A stretch of DNA of 64,000 bases. Source: Bradyrhizobium zhengyangense. GTDB lineage: Bacteria > Pseudomonadota > Alphaproteobacteria > Rhizobiales > Xanthobacteraceae. The translations under genes and the position numbers were made by a program. The notes under the pieces were generated by a model. That model was not told the origin of the DNA. It worked only from the letters and a program-made list of their open reading frames with translations, and did no database searches. Shown piece after piece: positions 53,989 through 61,154 of this stretch (within the stretch, counting starts at the first letter, position 1; each line of letters starts with the position of its first letter). The stretch is from positions 124,001 through 188,000 of the forward strand of contig NZ_JAKLUA010000006.1 in assembly GCF_022012435.1 (NCBI RefSeq), read 5' to 3'.

Positions 53989-54006
53989 TCCGTGCTGGAG
54001 GGCGTC

Positions 54007-55467
54007 ATGGCAAGCCTGACCATCCGTAAGCTCGACGATACCGTCAAAGCCTATTTGCGGCTGCGCTCGGCCAGGAATCATAGATCGGTCGAGGAGGAGG
54101 TCCGGGTCATCCTGCGGGAGCTGATCGAGGGCCGCGAGGAGCCGCTGACGCCGTTTTCTGCGCCGCCTGAAGCTTCCCCCGCGCCGGCGTCCCAGCGCTC
54201 CAGTGCCCTCCCTGAGGCCAGCGTCACCCTGATCATCGGTGGCGGGATCGCGGCCTTCAAGTCGCTCGACCTGATCCGCAGGCTGAAGGAGCGGCGCATC
54301 GAGGTGCGCTGCGTGCTGACCAAGGCCGCCGAGCAATTCGTCACGCCGCTCTCGGTCAGCGCCCTCTCCCATGAGCGGGTCTACAATGATCTGTTCGATC
54401 CCCAGAGCGAATTCGACGCCGGCCATATCCGCCTCGCCCGCGACTGCGATCTGATCGTGGTGGCACCTGCCACCGCCGATCTTATGGCGAAGATGGCCAA
54501 CGGCCATGCCGACGATCTCGCCAGCGCGATCCTGCTCGCGACCAGCCGAAAAATCCTGCTGGCGCCGGCGATGAATCCGCTGATGTGGAACAATCCGGCG
54601 ACCCGCCGCAACGTCGCGCAGCTGCAGCGCGACGGCGTGCTGCTGATCGGCCCCAATTCCGGCGAGATGGCGGAAGCGGGCGAAGCCGGCGTCGGCCGCA
54701 TGTCGGAAGCGATCGAGATCGCTACCGCTGCCGAAAAACTGCTGCGGCCGCCGGTGCCGCGGCCGCTCGCCGGCAAGCGGGTGCTGATCACCGCGGGACC
54801 AACGCACGAGCCGATCGATCCGGTGCGCTACATCGCCAATCGCTCCTCGGGCAAGCAGGGCTTTGCCATCGCTGCCGCAGCGCGGGCCGCGGGCGCCGAG
54901 GTGATTTTGGTGAGCGGCCCTGTGGATCTCGATGATCCTCAGGGCGTCACCGTCAAGCACGTGGAATCCGCGCGGCAGATGCTGGAGCAGGTGCAATCAG
55001 CACTTCCCGCCGACATCGCGATCTTCGCCGCCGCCGTCGCCGACTGGCGCGTTGCCAATGAGGGCGAGCAGAAGCTGAAGAAGACATCGGCCGGCATGCC
55101 GCCATTGCAGCTCGTCGAGAACCCCGACATCCTCGCCACGATCTCAAAACTCGCCGACAAGCGCCCGCCGCTGGTGATTGGCTTCGCCGCCGAGACCGAG
55201 CATCTGATCGACAACGCCAAATCAAAACTCGCGCGCAAGGGCTGCGACTGGATCGTCGCCAACGACGTCTCGCCCTCATCAGGCGTGATGGGCGGCGACC
55301 GCAACACCGTGCATCTCATCGGCAAGAATGCTGCTGATAACGGCGAGATCACGGTTGATTCCTGGCCTGTGATGACCAAGGAACAGGTCGCCATCGAACT
55401 GGTCGCGCATATCGTGAAGAGCGTGGCCGACAAATCCGTCGACAAGTCCTTGGAGCCGGCCTCTTGA
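54007..55467 (+). CDS. coaBC: RHH (FitA/VapB-like)-CoaBC fusion: phosphopantothenoylcysteine decarboxylase / phosphopantothenate-cysteine ligase
   Basis: Makes 4'-phosphopantetheine from phosphopantothenate and cysteine in CoA synthesis. The 486-residue protein has three parts. Residues 1-42 (ASLTIRKLDDTVKAYLRLRS, then SVEEEVRVILREL) match the FitA-type ribbon-helix-helix antitoxin pattern. Residues 45-72 are a Pro/Ser/Ala linker. CoaC follows from about 72, with His140 in AGHIRLARDCD, APATADL and PAMNPLMW. CoaB follows from about 255 with ITAGPTHEPIDPVR and NRSSGKQG. The Cys of the CoaC clamp motif (E. coli Cys158) is Ala224 here. ATG 54007 is used. Two palindromes precede it and dut overlaps its end. 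Confidence 0.9.
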   Translation: MASLTIRKLDDTVKAYLRLRSARNHRSVEEEVRVILRELIEGREEPLTPFSAPPEASPAPASQRSSALPEASVTLIIGGGIAAFKSLDLIRRLKERRIEVRCVLTKAAEQFVTPLSVSALSHERVYNDLFDPQSEFDAGHIRLARDCDLIVVAPATADLMAKMANGHADDLASAILLATSRKILLAPAMNPLMWNNPATRRNVAQLQRDGVLLIGPNSGEMAEAGEAGVGRMSEAIEIATAAEKLLRPPVPRPLAGKRVLITAGPTHEPIDPVRYIANRSSGKQGFAIAAAARAAGAEVILVSGPVDLDDPQGVTVKHVESARQMLEQVQSALPADIAIFAAAVADWRVANEGEQKLKKTSAGMPPLQLVENPDILATISKLADKRPPLVIGFAAETEHLIDNAKSKLARKGCDWIVANDVSPSSGVMGGDRNTVHLIGKNAADNGEITVDSWPVMTKEQVAIELVAHIVKSVADKSVDKSLEPAS

Positions 55468-55922
55468 GCAGCAAAGTCACGGTCGAACTGCAACGCCTGC
55501 CTCACGCGGAAGGCCTGCCGCTGCCGGCCTATCAGACCGCGGAAGCCGCCGGCCTCGATCTGATGGCGGCGGTGCCGGAGGGCGAGCCGATCACGCTCGC
55601 ATCTGGGCAATATGCGCTGGTGCCGACAGGCCTTGCGATCGCCTTGCCGCCCGGCTTTGAGGCGCAGGTGCGGCCGCGCTCGGGTCTCGCGGCCAAGCAC
55701 GGCGTCACCGTGCTGAACTCGCCCGGCACTGTTGATGCCGACTATCGCGGTGAGATCAAGGTGATCCTGATCAACCACGGAGAGGCGCCGTTCGTGATCA
55801 AGCGCGGCGAGCGCATCGCGCAGATGGTGCTCGCGCCGGTGCTGCAGGCCGTGCTCGACCCGGTCGCGACGCTGTCCTCGACCGATCGCGGCACCGGCGG
55901 CTTTGGGTCGACTGGCCGCTAA
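55464..55922 (+). CDS. dut: Deoxyuridine 5'-triphosphate nucleotidohydrolase
   Basis: Hydrolyses dUTP to dUMP and limits uracil in DNA. The 152-residue product carries the five dUTPase motifs: AAGLDLMAA, PRSGLAAKHG, GTVDADYRGEI, RGERIAQMVL and the C-terminal GTGGFGSTGR. The TTG start at 55464 overlaps the coaBC TGA; coaBC-dut pairing is common in proteobacteria. Confidence 0.96.
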   Translation: MSSKVTVELQRLPHAEGLPLPAYQTAEAAGLDLMAAVPEGEPITLASGQYALVPTGLAIALPPGFEAQVRPRSGLAAKHGVTVLNSPGTVDADYRGEIKVILINHGEAPFVIKRGERIAQMVLAPVLQAVLDPVATLSSTDRGTGGFGSTGR

Positions 55923-55977
55923 CCCCCGCTTCTCCCATTAGAACCCCGGCCTTCACGGACTCGCGAACGCACGCCGA

Positions 55978-56006
55978 TTGACTCTACCTACTAATAGGTA
56001 GATAAA
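55978..56006 (+). promoter_or_regulatory. Promoter with palindromic operator in its spacer
   Basis: TTGACT (55978-55983) and GATAAA (56001-56006) are separated by 17 bp, a good sigma70-type pair. A perfect palindrome TCTACCTA-CTAA-TAGGTAGA (55983-56002) fills that spacer and touches both elements. A repressor bound there would block RNA polymerase directly. It precedes the MAPEG gene by 30 bp, and the last gene of that operon encodes a TetR protein, the most likely binder. Confidence 0.75.
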
Positions 56007-56035
56007 CGGCAAGTTCCTGAACCGGAGGAGAAGCC

Positions 56036-56434
56036 GTGACCATCGAGCTCTATTGGCTGACATTGACTGCACTCATGACGGCATTGTTCTGGGTGCCCTA
56101 TGTCCTCAATCGCATCCTTGCCGTCGGTCTCGGCGGGGCGCTCGCCGGAGGCGCACCCGACAGCGGCAAGCTCGCGGACTGGGCGCAGCGCGCCATGCGC
56201 GCGCATGGCAACGCCATCGAGAATCTCGCCATCTTCGCGCCGATTGTGCTGATCGCGCATGTGCTCGGCATTTCGAGCGCGGCGACCAGGGCTGCCGTCG
56301 TGGTCTACTTCTTCGCCCGGCTCGCGCATTACGTCGTCTATGCGGCCGGCATTCCCGCCGCGCGCACATTGACGTTCACCGCGGGCTGGCTGGCGCAGAT
56401 CGCGATCATCGCCAGCATCTTGCGCTGGATCTGA
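56036..56434 (+). CDS. MAPEG-family membrane protein
   Basis: A 132-residue integral membrane protein of the MAPEG family (eicosanoid and glutathione metabolism relatives; bacterial roles mostly unknown). About four hydrophobic segments: IELYWLTLTALMTALFWVPY, LAIFAPIVLIAHVLG, AVVVYFFARLAHYVVYAAG and a last one ending ASILRWI. The RAHGNAIENLAIFAP motif with an ExxxxF/Asn-rich loop is the family signature. GTG 56036 is supported by GGAGGAG seven bases upstream. It is first in a four-gene operon. Confidence 0.85.
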   Translation: MTIELYWLTLTALMTALFWVPYVLNRILAVGLGGALAGGAPDSGKLADWAQRAMRAHGNAIENLAIFAPIVLIAHVLGISSAATRAAVVVYFFARLAHYVVYAAGIPAARTLTFTAGWLAQIAIIASILRWI

Positions 56435-56437
56435 ACG

Positions 56438-57148
56438 ATGTCAGTCGTCAAGCGGCGCACATTGCTCGTCACCGGCATGGCCGAAGGCCTCGGCGCTGAT
56501 ATCGCCACGACTTTCGCGCAAGGTGGCTACGACGTGCTCGGCCTGTCACGGACCGGAAGCGGGTCGGAGCAGATCGGCGCGTCGGTCGCGCGGGCCGGCG
56601 GCAGCTATACCCACCTGGCCTGCGATCTGACCAATGCGACCGACGTTCAACGCGCGCTGCAGCCCATTGGCGGAACCATCGACGTTCTCATTCACAATGC
56701 ACAAGTCCTGATGATCCGGCCGTTCGGCGAAATTTCGCCGCAGGCATTCGAGGAGGTCTGGCGCGTTGCCTGCTTCGGCGCGATGCTGTCGGCGCAAGCC
56801 GTGCTTCCACACGTGGCTGCGCGTCGGAGCGGCACCATGATTTTCTCGGGCGCCACGGCAGGCCTGCGCGGGGGCGCCAACTTCGCCGCTTTCGCGTCAG
56901 CCAAATTTGCGCTGCGCGGACTTGCCCAGGCGCTGGCCCGCGAATTCGGCCCGATGGGCGTTCACGTCGCCCATGTCGTGATCGACGGCTTGATCGACGC
57001 GCCCAAAACCGATCAGCGCTTCGGAGCTGCGACGACCGGCCGGATGGATGCGAACGCGATCGCGCAGGCCTACCTCCAGCTCACGGCGCAGCCGCCGTCG
57101 GCATGGACCCAGGAGATGGACCTGCGTCCCTTCGCGGAAAAATTCTAG
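56438..57148 (+). CDS. SDR-family protein lacking the catalytic tyrosine
   Basis: A 236-residue short-chain dehydrogenase/reductase-like protein. The cofactor motif TGMAEGLG (TGxxxGxG) and the HNAQ motif are present, but the YxxxK position reads FASAK, with Phe replacing the catalytic Tyr; the preceding FSGATAG serine is kept. Related SDR subgroups without the Tyr exist, so it may be a binding protein or use another mechanism. It lies 3 bp after the MAPEG gene and 25 bp before the cupin gene. Confidence 0.85.
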   Translation: MSVVKRRTLLVTGMAEGLGADIATTFAQGGYDVLGLSRTGSGSEQIGASVARAGGSYTHLACDLTNATDVQRALQPIGGTIDVLIHNAQVLMIRPFGEISPQAFEEVWRVACFGAMLSAQAVLPHVAARRSGTMIFSGATAGLRGGANFAAFASAKFALRGLAQALAREFGPMGVHVAHVVIDGLIDAPKTDQRFGAATTGRMDANAIAQAYLQLTAQPPSAWTQEMDLRPFAEKF

Positions 57149-57173
57149 GAGACCGTCACTTCAGGAGAGTGTC

Positions 57174-57851
57174 ATGGCGAATGATCGCATCAATGCCGAC
57201 TTCACGCAGCGCGTCGTCATCCCGACCGAGACGATGCCCTGGATTCCCTCCCCGCAGGCGGGTGTCGAGCGCCGGATGCTCGACCGGATCGGCGGCGAAG
57301 TCGCGCGCGCGACCTCGCTCGTTCGCTACGCCGCCGCCAGCTCGTTTCCAGCGCATGAGCACGCGCTCGGCGAGGAGTTTCTGGTGCTGGACGGCGTGTT
57401 TTCCGATGAGCATGGCGACTATCCGGCCGGAACCTATGTCCGCAATCCACCGCACAGCCGTCACACGCCGCGGACCGCGCCGGGCTGCACGATCCTCGTC
57501 AAACTCCGGCAGATGGAGCCGAGCGAGAAGGACCGGCTGGTCGTCGACACCGCGCGCGCAAATTGGCGGGATGGCGGCCAGTCGGGCCTGGCTACGCTTC
57601 CGCTCTGCGTCATTCCCGGCAGGGAAGAGGTGGCACTGGAGCGCCTGCAGCCCGGCACGGCGCTGGAAGAGGTGGACTGCGCGGCCGGCGAAGAGATATT
57701 CATTTTGTCGGGCGACCTCCGTGACGCCCACGGCCAGTACGGCAAGGGGACGTGGATCCGGAATCCACCCATGTTCCGGCGTGCACTTGGCTCAAGTGGC
57801 GGCGCGATCTATTGGATCAAGCGAGGTCATCTGCGCCGGATGCCATCATGA
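57174..57851 (+). CDS. Tandem cupin protein, ChrR-type
   Basis: A 225-residue protein with two cupin units. The first (about 15-110) has FPAHEHALGEEFLVLDGVF, the metal-binding HxH...E pattern, and PAGTYVRNPPHSRHTP with a third histidine, as in the ChrR cupin fold. The second (about 125-225) keeps the fold (VDCAAGEEIFILSGDLRD, then GKGTWIRNPP) but seems to have lost the metal-binding histidines. It starts at ATG 57174 behind AGGAGAGTGTC. Substrate is unknown. Confidence 0.83.
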   Translation: MANDRINADFTQRVVIPTETMPWIPSPQAGVERRMLDRIGGEVARATSLVRYAAASSFPAHEHALGEEFLVLDGVFSDEHGDYPAGTYVRNPPHSRHTPRTAPGCTILVKLRQMEPSEKDRLVVDTARANWRDGGQSGLATLPLCVIPGREEVALERLQPGTALEEVDCAAGEEIFILSGDLRDAHGQYGKGTWIRNPPMFRRALGSSGGAIYWIKRGHLRRMPS

Positions 57852-57861
57852 TGGGGACTGC

Positions 57862-58461
57862 ATGACGACGACGGCGCCGAAGCCGAGATCCGAGACCGCC
57901 GAACAGATCCTCGATCTCGCCGAGACGCTGATCCAGACGCGCGGCTACAGCGCCTTCAGCTACCAGGACATCGCCGACGGTCTCGGTATCCGCAAGGCGA
58001 GCATCCACTATCATTTCCCTTCAAAGACCGATCTCGGCGTGGCCGTGATCGACCGATACGTGGCGCGCTTCGGCGATGCGCTGGCAGCAATCGGCGCCGA
58101 TCAGGCGCAATCTTCGCTGGCGATGCTGGAGTTTTATCTCGAGCCTTATATCGGCTTCGCCAAAACGCCCGACCGAATCTGCCTGTGCGGGGCCCTGGCC
58201 GGCGAAATCCTGGCGCTGCCCCCGCAGTTGCGCTCTCGCGTCGACGGCTTCTTCCAGACCCATCAGGACTGGTTGACCGACATCCTCAAGCGCGGAACCC
58301 GCGGCGGCGAATTTGCGCTGGCGGCGCCACCGGCCAAGCTGGCGCGCTTCATCTTCAGTGCCCTGCAGGGCGCGCTTCTGGTGAAACGTGCCACGGGCGA
58401 TGCGACGCAACTGCGTGACGTGATCACCGTGATGAAACTCCAGCTCACCGCCGGTTCCTGA
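57862..58461 (+). CDS. TetR/AcrR-family transcriptional regulator
   Basis: A 199-residue regulator. The N-terminal HTH is SAFSYQDIADGLGIRKASIHYHFPSK (residues about 33-58), the TetR_N pattern. The C-terminal ligand domain has ICLCGALAGEILALP, close to the TetR_C group with two cysteines near residue 110. It is the last gene of the MAPEG-SDR-cupin operon and begins 10 bp after the cupin gene. It is the best candidate to bind the palindrome at 55983-56002 and repress its own operon. Confidence 0.9.
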   Translation: MTTTAPKPRSETAEQILDLAETLIQTRGYSAFSYQDIADGLGIRKASIHYHFPSKTDLGVAVIDRYVARFGDALAAIGADQAQSSLAMLEFYLEPYIGFAKTPDRICLCGALAGEILALPPQLRSRVDGFFQTHQDWLTDILKRGTRGGEFALAAPPAKLARFIFSALQGALLVKRATGDATQLRDVITVMKLQLTAGS

Positions 58462-58649
58462 CCGACGCGAATCCGCCGAAATACGGGCCCATGGCGGCCC
58501 GACAGAGTTCGGCATCTGCTTTTTTCCCCCGTGAGATTCCTGTTCACGGTCTGGACTCTTACCGGTGGAGTCGCGGTGGGGGTATTGTCGTTTGATTCGC
58601 GCGCGACGGGGGTCGCCGCGAGGTCAATTCGTGCGGTCTTGGGGCAACT

Positions 58650-61154
58650 ATGTCAGGCGTGATCGTGTCGATGCGTCGGACGCTGCTGTCGTGCACTTCG
58701 CTGGTGCGCAACAGCCTATTCGGAGGCGCTCTCGCAGCGCTGCTGCCGGCTGAGCCGGCTGATGCCGCCGACCTCGTCGACACACTTTCGATATTGCTGG
58801 ATTTCAACCGGCAGGAGCTCGCGGTGCTGGCCACCGCGCTGGCTTTGCTTGGGTTCACGGTCGTGGCCGCGATCCTGTTGATGCGGACCCGTGTGCGCAC
58901 CGCCAAGAACGAGGCGGCACTGCTGGGGCGGATCCGGGAACTCCAGCTGCAGACCGACCGCTTCGGCGCGCTTCTGTTCGCCGAGCCGCAGATCCTGATC
59001 TCCTGGCCGGCCGGCGACGATCGCGCGCAGATCTCGGGCGACATCGCCATGGTGCTGCCACGCGATTCGTCGCCGCAGCGCGTGCTCGCCTTCGGAACCT
59101 GGCTGCCGCCGGAACCGGCGCTGCAGATGGATCACGCCGTCGATGGCTTGCGCGAACGCGGCGATGGCTTCCAGCTCACGCTGACCACCGCCAACGGCCA
59201 TACGCTGGAAGCGATCGGCCGCGCCATCGGCGGCCAGGCCATTGTCCGGATTCGCGAATTGTCCGGCCTACGGCGCGATCTGGCCGAGACCAATTTGCGC
59301 TACAAGGCGCTCTCCGACGAGACCGAGATGTTGCGCGGCTTCGCTGCCGCGGCGCCATGGCCGATCTGGGCCAAGGGCGAGAACGGCGCATTGACCTTCG
59401 CCAATCCGGCCTATGTCCGCGCGACGGACGCGACCAGCATCGCGGACGCCCAGGAGCGCAAGCTCGAGCTGCTCGACAGCTCCGACCGCACCGCCATGGA
59501 GCGCGGTCTGAAGGAGGCGGCTCACTTCACCTCGCGGCTGCCGATCGTGATCGGCGGCGAGCGACGCATGTACGACGTGCGTTCCGTCAATGTCGGCCAT
59601 GGCAGTGTCGGTGTCGCGATCGACGCATCCGAAGCCAATGCCTTGAGCGCCGCGCTGGTGCGGATGGCAGAGGCGCATCGCCGCACGCTCGACCAGCTCT
59701 CGTCAGGCGTTGCCGTGTTCGACGGCCAGCGCCGGCTCGCCTTCTACAACGATTCCTACCGCCGGCTGTGGGATCTCGACCGCAATTTCCTCGACACCAA
59801 TCCTGACGATTCCAGCGTGCTCGACCAGCTTCGCGCCGCGCGCAAATTGCCGGAGCAGCCTGATTTCCGCGCCTGGAAGGCCAAGCTGCACGAGGCCTAT
59901 CGCGCGGTCGAGGCCGCGAAGGACACCTGGTACCTGCCCGACGGCCGCGCGCTCTCCGTCGTCACCACGCCGAACCCCGAAGGCGGCGTCACCTATCTGT
60001 TCGACGACGTCACCGAGAGCCTCGAGCTGGCCCGCCGCTTCGACGGCATGATCCGGGTCCAGCGCGAGACGCTGGACAGCCTCGCCGAGGGCGTCGCCGT
60101 GTTCGGCAGCAACGGCAAGGCGCAGCTGTTCAATCCGGCCTTCGTCCGGATGTGGAAGCTCTCGAACGATGCCATGCGCGAGGAGCCGCATATCCAGACC
60201 GTCGAGGGCTGGTGCCAACAGCTGTTCGACGATCCCGTGGTGTGGCGCCAGATCCGCGAGGCCATCACCTCGATCGAGAGCCGCGCCGACGTGCCGATCA
60301 AGCTCGAGCGCAAGGACGGCAGCGTGCTCGACGGCATGATCCGGCCGCTGCATGACGGCGCGACCATGCTGACCTTCCTCGACATTACCGACACCGAGAA
60401 TGTCGAGCGCGCGCTGCGCGAGCGCAACGAGGCGCTGGAAGCAGCCGACCAGATGAAGGTGGATTTCGTCCACCACGTCTCCTACGAGCTGCGCTCGCCG
60501 CTCACCACCATCATCGGCTTCGCGCATTTCCTCAGCGACCCCTCGACCGGGCCGCTGACGCCGAAGCAGGCCGAATATCTCGACTACGTCACCAAATCGA
60601 CCAATGCGCTGCTGGCGCTGACCAACAACATCCTCGATCTCGCCACCATCGATGCCGGCGCCATGAAGCTGGAGCTCGGCCCGGTCGACGTCAGCAAGAC
60701 CATCGAGCTCGCCGCCGAAGGTATCCAGGACCGGCTCGCCACCGACCGCATCCGCCTCAAGGTCGAGATCGCGCCCGATGTCGGCAGCTTCATCGGCGAC
60801 GAGAAGCGCGTCGTGCAGGTGCTCTATAACCTCCTCGCCAATGCGGTCGGCTTCTCGCCGCAGGATTCCACCGTCGGGATCAGCGCGCGCCGCACCGACC
60901 ACAGCGTGGTCTTCATTGTGACAGATTCCGGACCTGGAATACCCGCCGACATGAAGGACAAGGTATTCAACTGGTTCGAAAGCCGCTCGCAGGGCTCGCG
61001 TCATCGCGGCGCCGGGCTCGGGCTGTCGCTGGTGCGCTCCTTCGTCGAACTGCATGGCGGCAAGATTCAGGTGGATTCGGTCGTCGGCAAAGGCACGGTC
61101 GTGATCTGCGACTTCCCGACCGACCAGGCGGCGCATCGCGACGCCGCCGAATGA
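58650..61154 (+). CDS. divL: DivL-like PAS histidine-kinase homologue with Tyr in the H-box
   Basis: An 834-residue membrane sensor of the CckA/CtrA cell-cycle network. A hydrophobic anchor lies at about 57-78. Three or more PAS domains follow (about 220-340; 345-460 with SSGVAVFDGQRRLAFYNDSY; 470-585 with LAEGVAVFGSNGKAQLFNP). The HisKA-like helix is at about 600-670 and the HATPase from about 710 (VLYNLLANAVG, DSGPGIP, GAGLGLSLVRSF). The phospho-acceptor His of the H-box is a tyrosine: VSYELRSPL, Tyr612, as in Caulobacter DivL (Tyr550). ATG 58650 is chosen; it overlaps the tsaE fusion at its end. The 188 bp before it hold no recognisable gene. Confidence 0.88.
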   Translation: MSGVIVSMRRTLLSCTSLVRNSLFGGALAALLPAEPADAADLVDTLSILLDFNRQELAVLATALALLGFTVVAAILLMRTRVRTAKNEAALLGRIRELQLQTDRFGALLFAEPQILISWPAGDDRAQISGDIAMVLPRDSSPQRVLAFGTWLPPEPALQMDHAVDGLRERGDGFQLTLTTANGHTLEAIGRAIGGQAIVRIRELSGLRRDLAETNLRYKALSDETEMLRGFAAAAPWPIWAKGENGALTFANPAYVRATDATSIADAQERKLELLDSSDRTAMERGLKEAAHFTSRLPIVIGGERRMYDVRSVNVGHGSVGVAIDASEANALSAALVRMAEAHRRTLDQLSSGVAVFDGQRRLAFYNDSYRRLWDLDRNFLDTNPDDSSVLDQLRAARKLPEQPDFRAWKAKLHEAYRAVEAAKDTWYLPDGRALSVVTTPNPEGGVTYLFDDVTESLELARRFDGMIRVQRETLDSLAEGVAVFGSNGKAQLFNPAFVRMWKLSNDAMREEPHIQTVEGWCQQLFDDPVVWRQIREAITSIESRADVPIKLERKDGSVLDGMIRPLHDGATMLTFLDITDTENVERALRERNEALEAADQMKVDFVHHVSYELRSPLTTIIGFAHFLSDPSTGPLTPKQAEYLDYVTKSTNALLALTNNILDLATIDAGAMKLELGPVDVSKTIELAAEGIQDRLATDRIRLKVEIAPDVGSFIGDEKRVVQVLYNLLANAVGFSPQDSTVGISARRTDHSVVFIVTDSGPGIPADMKDKVFNWFESRSQGSRHRGAGLGLSLVRSFVELHGGKIQVDSVVGKGTVVICDFPTDQAAHRDAAE

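Noticed and set aside
53936..54006. Toxin-antitoxin locus before coaBC
   Set aside because: The RHH antitoxin-like domain and operator are present, but no PIN-domain or other toxin reading frame fits in the 71-bp gap or the neighbouring genes.
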